A stretch of 8,292 bases of DNA from CAVDWX01 sp963612735 (GTDB lineage: Bacteria > Bacillota_I > Bacilli_A > RFN20 > CAG-826), in contig CAVDWX010000045.1 of assembly GCA_963612735.1 (NCBI GenBank), positions 1-8,292 of the forward strand. Reading direction: 5' to 3'. Numbering within the stretch: position 1 is the first letter of the stretch; the number at the start of each line of letters is the position of its first letter. Shown here piece by piece: positions 1 through 4,967 of this stretch. The position numbers were made by a program, and so were the translations under genes. Below the pieces are notes generated by a model, which did no database searches, was not told the origin of the DNA, and saw only the letters and a program-made list of their open reading frames with translations.

Positions 1-2
1 TT

Positions 3-191
3 ACTGGATATATCAACGACAGTAGCGTAACTAGTGGTGGAATAATTTCTTGCACCGTTAGTAATTGTACAATTAACGGCCGAGGTGGAGCGGATGCTCT
101 ATGTGGGGAATGGAAATCAACACCAACTTATGCTGGTTCTAATTGTACATTAACCGCTAACATAGTTAATAACAAAGGTGAATCATTCTAA
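3..191 (+). CDS. C-terminal end of a beta-helix (GLUG-like) surface protein, 5' part outside the window
   Basis: Frame 3 is open from the window edge to a TAA at 189-191 and encodes the last 62 residues of a protein. The other two plus frames close within about 30 bases. The text is Ser/Thr/Asn/Gly-rich with short beta-strand-like repeats, including two NCT turns (SNCTING and SNCTLTA) and an ALCGE segment. It resembles the GLUG-type repeat region of the protein at 3198-4682 (TNCTITN, ALVCG), so it is probably another member of the same surface family. Four cysteines in 62 residues is high for an exported Bacillota protein. Whether it carries the TYALFTSK-type signal peptide cannot be seen. 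No LPXTG motif or C-terminal hydrophobic anchor is present. A strong terminator follows. Confidence 0.75.
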   Translation, partial: TGYINDSSVTSGGIISCTVSNCTINGRGGADALCGEWKSTPTYAGSNCTLTANIVNNKGESF

Positions 192-231
192 AATCAATTA
201 ATCTATTGAATTTAATTAAAATCTCTGATTT

Positions 232-279
232 AGGAGTGACAATCGATATTTGTTGAAGAAGATTGTCACTCTTCTTTTT
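232..279 (+). terminator. Intrinsic terminator of the upstream surface-protein gene
   Basis: The arms GAGTGACAATC (234-244) and GATTGTCACTC (261-271) form a perfect 11-bp stem, extended by one G-U and one A-U pair to 232/273. The loop is 16 nt. CTTTTT follows at 274-279. It lies about 40 nt after the stop at 191, as expected for the end of that transcript. Confidence 0.88.
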
Positions 280-447
280 ATGGCACGCTGAAGTCGCGTG
301 AGGTTATTAGGAAAGGCTTTTGATAGAGCTTATTGACCATAAAACGATGTTTAAATTACTAAATTTAAGATTAATAACGATGCCAATTCAAAAACTAATG
401 CATTTTTTACTGATAAATACGCAACTTTTTTTGTCTTGTAATTTTTA

Positions 448-465
448 TAATTTTAATTAAAATTA
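448..465. repeat. 18-bp perfect AT palindrome upstream of the operon
   Basis: TAATTTTAATTAAAATTA is fully self-complementary. It ends about 30 bp upstream of the candidate -10 at 496-501, a position where a dimeric regulator could bind. It contains only A and T, so chance is a real alternative. Confidence 0.4.
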
Positions 466-495
466 AAGTAAGGAAAAATTAATCCAAAATAAAGT

Positions 496-501
496 TATAA
501 T
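496..501 (+). promoter_or_regulatory. Candidate -10 element for the TasA/SipW operon
   Basis: TATAAT matches the sigma-A consensus -10 and lies 24 nt before the TTG start, which would give a short leader. No TTGACA-like -35 is found about 17 bp upstream, and there is no TG extension. A second TATAAT at 446-451 also lacks a -35. If this promoter is real it probably needs an activator or is weak. Confidence 0.3.
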
Positions 502-510
502 ATTTGTCGA

Positions 511-516
511 AAGAAG
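511..516 (+). promoter_or_regulatory. Ribosome binding site supporting the TTG start at 526
   Basis: AAGAAG, preceded by GAA, sits 9 nt before TTG. An in-frame TGA at 520-522 rules out a longer protein, and no in-frame ATG occurs before the conserved domain. TTG at 526 is therefore the best start. Confidence 0.55.
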
Positions 517-525
517 ATTTGAATT

Positions 526-1014
526 TTGAAACGTTTTGTAAAATATATACTTGTTCTATCTTGTACCGCAGTTAGCTTAACTGGCATTCTTTTATATTAC
601 TTTTTTAAGAAAAATACTGAATTAGAAAATGCGACTACTATAACCATTAACGAAGAAACAACCAAAAGCTTAAAAGTCGATTTAGTGGATATTGCTCCAG
701 GAAGCAGGTCTTCTTATACCATCAATATCGAAAGCAAATATTTTGATGACTTTGATTTTAGTATCAAATTTTATGAAAAAGATGACCCTGGTGAATTAAG
801 CAATTATTTATCTTTGTCTTTGACCGCTAATGAATATAGCGTTACCAAATCATTTAAAGAGATTTTAAATAGTGAAGAAATTTTTTCATTAGGCAATAAT
901 GTTAGAAAGATATCATTACTATATACCATGGATGAAAGTGTTGGTAATGAAGCTCAAAACACTTATGCCAATTTTTATATCGAATTAACAAGCAAAAGTA
1001 GGATTTTGAAATAA
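526..1014 (+). CDS. Membrane-tethered TasA-like domain protein (possible fibre anchor or assembly factor)
   Basis: The product has 162 residues. Residues 1-6 are basic and about 7-27 form one hydrophobic segment followed by KK, so the protein is probably anchored by its N-terminus with the rest outside. Residues 37-155 resemble the second half of the TasA/CalY beta domain. VDLVDIAPGSRSSYTINIES lines up with KMTPGDKATFNITITN and KVTSGDKVEFTITITN in the downstream paralogues: an xxPG turn, a T-I-N/T-I strand and then an aromatic/basic strand. The TYA|LF cleavage motif of those paralogues is absent, so it should stay membrane-bound. The stop overlaps the next start by 1 nt (TAATG), which suggests translational coupling to the signal peptidase. 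In Bacillus the gene before sipW is tapA, a TasA anchoring and assembly protein. A TapA-like role here is inferred from position and fold, not from clear homology. Start codon is TTG. Confidence 0.7.
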   Translation: MKRFVKYILVLSCTAVSLTGILLYYFFKKNTELENATTITINEETTKSLKVDLVDIAPGSRSSYTINIESKYFDDFDFSIKFYEKDDPGELSNYLSLSLTANEYSVTKSFKEILNSEEIFSLGNNVRKISLLYTMDESVGNEAQNTYANFYIELTSKSRILK

Positions 1015-1784
1015 TGGAAGAAGTAGCAACAAAAAAAGCAAGCAAATTAGGTAAGACACTTAGAATCATTTTAGATGTGTTGATGGGACTTTTTATCGCT
1101 GGTGCAGCCTTTATATTAGTTATCAGCGTTACTTCTAAAAATAACGATGGTGCCGCAACGATATTTAATACTCAATTGCGAATTGTTGTATCTGATTCTA
1201 TGGGTAAATGCGATCAAACCGATGTCAGTCAATATAAGATTAAATCCATTCCTGTTAAATCATGTGTTTTTGTTAATACTGTCCCCAAGGATGATGATAA
1301 AAAATTAGATTGGTATTCTAAAATTAAAGTTGGTGATGTTCTTACTTTTAGATATTATTTAGTTTCTAAGCAAGAAACGATAACTCACCGTGTCGTGGAT
1401 ATCGAAAGTAAAGAAGGTGGATACATTTTTACTTTAGAAGGAGATAATAAATCTTCTAAAAGCGGTGTATCTCAGCAAATTATCGATACAACATCAACTG
1501 ATTCATTTAATTACGTTATCGGTAAAGTGACAGGGCAATCTTATTTTTTAGGCGTTTTGATTTATGCTTTACGCTCTACATGGGGTATTATCTTAATCGT
1601 CATTGTTCCTTGTTCAATTATTGTTATCGCTAACATTATTCGAATCATTCGTGTCCTCTCTTTGGAAAAGAAAGAAAAGAATTTAGTACAAGTCCAATCT
1701 CAATCTCAAGAAATTGAAGAATTGAGAAGACAAATAAAATTATTGCAAAAAGATAAACTTAATGATGAAAGCGAGGTAGAATAA
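1014..1784 (+). CDS. sipW: SipW-like (ER-type) signal peptidase I with C-terminal coiled coil
   Basis: This is a membrane serine protease that removes signal peptides from TasA-type exported proteins. The product has 256 residues. TM1 is at about 15-40. The catalytic serine motif is VVSDSMG with Ser62 directly before Met63. Next come KVGDVLTF (106-112), THRVV with the catalytic His125 that marks the SipW/archaeal/ER type in place of the bacterial lysine, and EGDN with Asp144. TM2 is at about 178-206. Positive charges at both ends put the termini in the cytosol and the active site outside. Two features are unusual: an insertion at about 66-100 with Cys66 and Cys84, which could form a disulfide, and a charged Gln/Glu/Lys tail (215-250) predicted as a cytosolic coiled coil. 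That makes it longer than typical SipW (about 190 residues). Its expected substrates are the products at 2488, 3198 and 4968, which share TYALFTSK. A weak AAGTAGG precedes the ATG. Confidence 0.9.
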   Translation: MEEVATKKASKLGKTLRIILDVLMGLFIAGAAFILVISVTSKNNDGAATIFNTQLRIVVSDSMGKCDQTDVSQYKIKSIPVKSCVFVNTVPKDDDKKLDWYSKIKVGDVLTFRYYLVSKQETITHRVVDIESKEGGYIFTLEGDNKSSKSGVSQQIIDTTSTDSFNYVIGKVTGQSYFLGVLIYALRSTWGIILIVIVPCSIIVIANIIRIIRVLSLEKKEKNLVQVQSQSQEIEELRRQIKLLQKDKLNDESEVE

Positions 1785-1789
1785 TTTTT

Positions 1790-2440
1790 ATGGAAGTTTT
1801 AATTATTATCTTTATTTGTACTGTTTTAGTGATTGCTTTATTTTGCGTTGCGGTCGTTACTCGAGAAATTATTATTGAAAGTAAAGATCGAAAAAAAGTA
1901 CAGCAGGAAAATGTTCCTTCAACTCAACCAGTAACTGAACGTATTGTTTATCAAGATGTTCCAGTGGAAAGTGAAATTAAAGAAGAAACAGTTGAAGAAC
2001 CTAGCGAAGAAGAAGACGGAAATGTTAATTTTGATGCTGTTAGTAAAACACTAGATGAAAAATATTATGAACTATCCGCGATATATCGTCATTATTATGA
2101 TGAGATAGTTCGTGAAGCGGCAAAAGTTGAAAATTATAAACGTTTTAAAAACAACAACTATGAAGAATATAAAGTTGGTAAGAATCGAATTGTTAGATTA
2201 AAAATTAAAAGAGGCTTTGTTATAGCGGAACTTTTGATTCCTAATCTAGCCTTTAAAGAATATATTTCTGAAAATAAAGTAGGAGCTAAGTTATCTCCTA
2301 CCACATTTAAGGTAGTGGATGAGACAACTTTGACCGCTGTTAAAGATAGTATTGCTATTGCTGTTAAAGTGATCGAAGAAGAAAAAGCTCTTAAAAAAGA
2401 AAAAGCGAAGGAAAGACGTCGCTTAGCAAAAAATAAATAG
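1790..2440 (+). CDS. Membrane-anchored protein with acidic linker and cytosolic alpha/beta domain, function unknown
   Basis: The product has 216 residues. TM is at about 3-25 with basic residues after it (TREIIIESKDRKK), so the bulk is predicted to be cytosolic. An acidic Pro/Glu linker spans about 38-78. A folded domain follows at about 88-197, with helix YYELSAIYRHYYDEIVREA, then NNYEEYKVGKNRIVRLKIKRG, strand FVIAELLIP, and a final segment with TTFKVVDETTLTAVKDSIAIA. The tail is Lys/Arg/Glu-rich. The pattern recalls a domain common in Clostridia proteins (…YEAFNLGRKQLAKINVRGKTLYLYLALDP…LKVKSERALKYAKELI…), but the match is by eye and remote. The gene starts 5 nt after the peptidase stop, with GAGGT 12 nt upstream of the ATG, so it is clearly co-transcribed. 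Location and topology suggest a cytosolic partner of the peptidase tail or a regulator of export. That is inference. Confidence 0.7.
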   Translation: MEVLIIIFICTVLVIALFCVAVVTREIIIESKDRKKVQQENVPSTQPVTERIVYQDVPVESEIKEETVEEPSEEEDGNVNFDAVSKTLDEKYYELSAIYRHYYDEIVREAAKVENYKRFKNNNYEEYKVGKNRIVRLKIKRGFVIAELLIPNLAFKEYISENKVGAKLSPTTFKVVDETTLTAVKDSIAIAVKVIEEEKALKKEKAKERRRLAKNK

Positions 2441-2474
2441 GTTTTAAATTTATTTAAATAATATATAATAATGG

Positions 2475-2480
2475 AAAGGA
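2475..2480 (+). promoter_or_regulatory. Ribosome binding site for the compact TasA-like gene
   Basis: AAAGGA lies 7 nt before ATG 2488 and 10 nt before the adjacent in-frame ATG 2491. Both starts are workable and change only one Met. The 47-nt gap before the gene has no terminator. Confidence 0.65.
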
Positions 2481-2487
2481 AATAAAC

Positions 2488-3150
2488 ATGATGAAAAGAC
2501 TTAATACATTACTTTGTGCATCACTCATCAGCATGTTAGGAGTCGGCTTATTAGTGGGCGGAACTTACGCTTTATTCACTAGTAAAGCTACTGTTACCAA
2601 TCATCTTAAAGCTGGTAATTTGAACATTTCTTTGATTAGAACAAAATATTCTAAAACCGTTTTAAACACTGATGGGTATTTAGAAACTAAAGAAGATAAT
2701 AATGAATTAGATTTTACAAGTGCTTCTAGTAAGAATATTTTTGGATTAGAAGAAAATGAACTCATTGTTCCTACTTCTAAATTTAGTGCTGATTTAACTA
2801 TTAAAAACGGTAAAAAAGATAGTAGTGGTGCCTATATAAAAAGTTCCGTTGCTTTTACATATTCCGCTTCTTTAGTGTTAGATGAGAGTTCTGATACCAA
2901 TTTAGCAAACCAATTACAAGTAACAGTCAAGCAAGGTGAAACATCTACCACTAAAAGGTTAAACGAATTTAATGATATTGTTTTATTAAGCGGAGAAATG
3001 AAAGCAAGTGATGACGCTACTTCATTTACTATTTCTTTAGAATTCTTAAATTTAGATAGTGACGGAAGTACCAATAACAAGGCCCAAGATAAAGAAGTGT
3101 CATTTGATTTAGTTGTTGAAGCTATTCAAAAAACCACTGCTGGTAACTAA
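2488..3150 (+). CDS. TasA/camelysin-like exported protein (probable matrix or fibre subunit)
   Basis: The product has 220 residues. A signal peptide (MMKRLN, hydrophobic 7-24) ends GGTYA28|LFTSK, the TasA/CalY-type SipW-dependent cleavage region. VTNHLKAGNLNISLIRT follows, the typical first strands of the TasA/camelysin family (Peptidase_M73-like). The mature part is about 190 residues, mostly beta-strand and Ser/Thr/Asn/Lys-rich, and ends VSFDLVVEAIQKTT. That matches the TYTVEAIQGNATT edge of the two larger paralogues. It is about the size of a single TasA domain and has no cysteine after the signal peptide, no zinc-protease HExxH and no wall anchor. By analogy with Bacillus TasA/CalY it may polymerise into extracellular fibres. 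This is the simplest member of the set and the only one without an added display domain. Confidence 0.82.
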   Translation: MMKRLNTLLCASLISMLGVGLLVGGTYALFTSKATVTNHLKAGNLNISLIRTKYSKTVLNTDGYLETKEDNNELDFTSASSKNIFGLEENELIVPTSKFSADLTIKNGKKDSSGAYIKSSVAFTYSASLVLDESSDTNLANQLQVTVKQGETSTTKRLNEFNDIVLLSGEMKASDDATSFTISLEFLNLDSDGSTNNKAQDKEVSFDLVVEAIQKTTAGN

Positions 3151-3197
3151 TAATAAGTAATGATTAATATATTTATTTATTTAATCGAGGAGATGTT

Positions 3198-4682
3198 ATG
3201 AAAAAGGGAACTAAAAGTACTATTATATTATCTTCATTAGCTGTGATCGGCGTTGCTGGATCTTTAATTGCTGGTTCAACTTATGCATTATTCACAAGTA
3301 AAAATGAAGTTAATATTGCTGTTACATCTGGTAAGGTTGATGTTGAAGCCACAATTGGTGATCTTGTGACTTATTCAGGTGTTAAGTTAACCGGCAATGC
3401 TACAACTGACAAGATTGAGCCGACTACTACAAACGGAACATTCACCAATAATGGAACTGCAAAAATTGATGATAACAATTTAGTTTTAGATAAAGTCACT
3501 TCTGGTGATAAGGTTGAATTTACGATCACTATCACAAACAAAAGTACAGTCGCAGTTAAATATCGTACAGTTGTCACTTGTGAAAAAGACAATGGATTAT
3601 TCCCAGGACTTAAATTCACAGTTGGCGATGATGAATTTGACGGCTTAACTCATAAGAGTGATTGGGTAAGCTTATCCACAAGCGATAGCGCTAGTGTTAA
3701 AGTCTTAAATTGCTCTGTTATTCTTCCTAGCGATGCCGGGAATGAATATCAAGAGACATCGTGCACGATTAGCTATACGGTTGAAGCCGTTCAAGGCAAT
3801 GCTAGCACAACTAATAAAGATGCAAATGTTGTCGAAGTTTATACTGTAAGCGACCTTAAATGGGTTCAAAAAAACGTCACTAAACTCGGCACTACAAAAA
3901 CTGTTAAGTTAATGAATAGTCTCGATCTAAGCGGTGAAAACTGGACACCAATCGGCAATTCGATTTCTACACCATTTGAAGCCACATTTGATGGTAATGA
4001 TAAGACTATTAGTAATCTTAAAACGACAAAATACTCCGTGCAAAAGCAAGAAGGCGCAGGATATGGAGTTGGCTTATTCGCTTATGTTAAAAATGCCACG
4101 ATTAAAAATTTAGTCATTGAAAATGCGGATGTTGGTGGAGAAACTGATGATTCTGGCATAGCTATCTATAGTGAAGTAGGCATTGTCGCTGGTTGCTCTT
4201 ATGGCAATTCAACATTTGATAAAATCACCATTAAGGATTCTAAAGTTAAGGCCCAAACCAAAGTTGGCGCCATCTTAGGCCAATCTATAACTGGTGGATC
4301 ACAAACCAAAATTACAAACTGCACAATTACAAATATAACTGTTTCTGGTAATTATTCATTCGCACTTGTCTGTGGCCTTATTAATAATGCTGGATCTAAA
4401 ATCGATATGAGCGGAACTACTGTTGATAGCGATTCAAAAACAGAAAAATGGACTTCCACTTCATGCACATTCGACCATAAAGAAGGGACATATACTGATG
4501 AACAAACAGGCTATATTTGGGAATATGATTCTAATCATATGTTTATTATTGAACCTAAAAATGCATGGACTGTCCAAAGAGGCTCAGGTAAGACTGTAAC
4601 TTATGCCAATGGATTAACTGCCCAAATATTGGAATGCTATATTTGGACTAATGCAACTACAAAAGTTAGTTTTACTGATTAG
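3198..4682 (+). CDS. TasA-like exported protein with GLUG-type beta-helix (adhesin-like)
   Basis: The product has 494 residues. The signal peptide ends STYA30|LFTSK, the SipW-dependent type. A TasA-like module spans about 31-203. It contains VTSGKVDVEA, KVTSGDKVEFTITITN, KYRTVV and SYTVEAVQGNAS, plus a conserved cysteine pair Cys172/Cys189. A beta-helix follows at about 213-410 with GLUG-family hallmarks: WTPIGNS, FEATFDGNDKTISNL, VGLFAYVKNATIKNLVIENA, VGIVAGCSYGNS and VGAILGQS. The last 80 residues are aromatic (WEYDSNHMF, AWTVQR, YIWTN) and not recognised. Other cysteines are at 128, 333, 375, 392, 423 and 480. No LPXTG, SLH or C-terminal membrane anchor is seen, so attachment probably depends on the TasA-like module. 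GAGGAG ends 5 nt before the ATG. The 47-nt gap upstream has no terminator, so the gene belongs to the preceding operon. The stop is TAG. Confidence 0.82.
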   Translation: MKKGTKSTIILSSLAVIGVAGSLIAGSTYALFTSKNEVNIAVTSGKVDVEATIGDLVTYSGVKLTGNATTDKIEPTTTNGTFTNNGTAKIDDNNLVLDKVTSGDKVEFTITITNKSTVAVKYRTVVTCEKDNGLFPGLKFTVGDDEFDGLTHKSDWVSLSTSDSASVKVLNCSVILPSDAGNEYQETSCTISYTVEAVQGNASTTNKDANVVEVYTVSDLKWVQKNVTKLGTTKTVKLMNSLDLSGENWTPIGNSISTPFEATFDGNDKTISNLKTTKYSVQKQEGAGYGVGLFAYVKNATIKNLVIENADVGGETDDSGIAIYSEVGIVAGCSYGNSTFDKITIKDSKVKAQTKVGAILGQSITGGSQTKITNCTITNITVSGNYSFALVCGLINNAGSKIDMSGTTVDSDSKTEKWTSTSCTFDHKEGTYTDEQTGYIWEYDSNHMFIIEPKNAWTVQRGSGKTVTYANGLTAQILECYIWTNATTKVSFTD

Positions 4683-4740
4683 AATTTAATTCGTTTAGGG
4701 TCAACGAATAGTCGCGATATAATCATAAAAATCATTAAAT

Positions 4741-4780
4741 AGAAGTGGTGTAATACTTATAAGGATTCATCGCTTCTTTT
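4741..4780 (+). terminator. Intrinsic terminator closing the five-gene operon
   Basis: AGAAGTGGTG (4741-4750) pairs with CATCGCTTCT (4768-4777) as a 10-bp stem with two G-U pairs and a 17-nt loop, followed by TTT. It lies 58 nt after the TAG at 4682. Confidence 0.8.
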
Positions 4781-4828
4781 CTAGTCCTACACAATCATGC
4801 TGGGTATAAGTAGGGGCTATGGAGAACC
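4781..4828 (+). ncRNA. Structured leader element, copy 1 of a repeated 34-nt motif
   Basis: TAGTCCTAC (4782-4790) can pair with GTAGGGGCTA (4810-4819) as a 9-bp helix with one G-U and one bulged G. The loop is 19 nt. The 34 nt from 4795 to 4828 match 28 of 34 bases in the element at 7636-7669, including GCTGGG, ATAAGT and GGAGAACC. No known riboswitch class is recognised. The position in the leader of the 4968 gene, in front of an overlapping terminator, suggests an attenuator. Confidence 0.45.
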
Positions 4829-4877
4829 GATTAATAACACTACGACATTTTTAGCCTCTTGTTTTTTTTTTTTTTTT
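4812..4877 (+). terminator. Putative regulated terminator with a run of 16 T in the leader of the 4968 gene
   Basis: AGGGGCTA (4812-4819) pairs with TAGCCTCT (4852-4859), 8 bp with one G-U, across a 32-nt loop. TG and then 16 consecutive T (4862-4877) follow. The 5' arm is the same segment that forms the 3' arm of the helix at 4782-4819, so the two structures exclude each other. It could also be a second terminator of the upstream operon. Confidence 0.5.
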
Positions 4878-4879
4878 AA

Positions 4880-4898
4880 TTTATGCTTAATGCATAAA
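4880..4898. repeat. Small inverted repeat between the T run and the 4968 gene
   Basis: TTTATGC (4880-4886) and GCATAAA (4892-4898) are perfect 7-bp arms around TTAAT. It lies about 35 bp before a weak TATATT (4933-4938), which has no good -35. It could be an operator or a weak hairpin. Confidence 0.35.
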
Positions 4899-4952
4899 GA
4901 AATAAAAGTAATCGTTTTTTTAATTTAAAAATTATATTTGATTTATAGAATT

Positions 4953-4959
4953 GAAAGGA
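4953..4959 (+). promoter_or_regulatory. Ribosome binding site that sets the start at 4968
   Basis: GAAAGGA lies 8 nt before ATG 4968. A longer reading from TTG 4938 would put this site inside the coding region and add ten residues before the normal MKRK signal-peptide start. Confidence 0.8.
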
Positions 4960-4967
4960 ACACAAAT

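Larger units (their letters stand above)
280..525. other. Non-coding spacer between the upstream gene and the TasA/SipW operon
   Basis: No supported gene is seen. A small CACGC/GCGTG stem (284-288/296-300) follows the terminator directly and begins with the same CACGCTG as the repeated element near 7637. The rest is AT-rich. It contains an 18-bp palindrome at 448-465 and a TATAAT at 496-501. A 37-codon ATG ORF at 347-460 has no ribosome binding site and a composition like the spacer itself. Confidence 0.6.

Noticed and set aside
347..460. 37-codon plus-strand ORF in the spacer before the operon
   Set aside because: No ribosome binding site, AT-driven codon content, and no recognisable sequence.
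547..566. Lipobox reading of VLSC at residues 10-13 of the 162-residue protein
   Set aside because: Leu at -2 is atypical, the hydrophobic part before Cys is too short, and hydrophobicity continues after it, so a TM anchor fits better.
2464..2469. TATAAT as a separate promoter for the compact TasA-like gene
   Set aside because: No -35, and the start of transcription would fall within the ribosome binding site. It is likely chance in AT-rich spacer.
3198..4682. Camelysin-type metalloprotease activity for the TasA-like proteins
   Set aside because: No HExxH or comparable zinc site is visible in any of the three. The family name alone does not support protease function.
4938..4967. N-terminal extension of the large surface protein from TTG 4938
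   Set aside because: GAAAGGA at 4953-4959 is well placed for ATG 4968, and the paralogue at 3198 starts at the matching MKKG/MKRK position.
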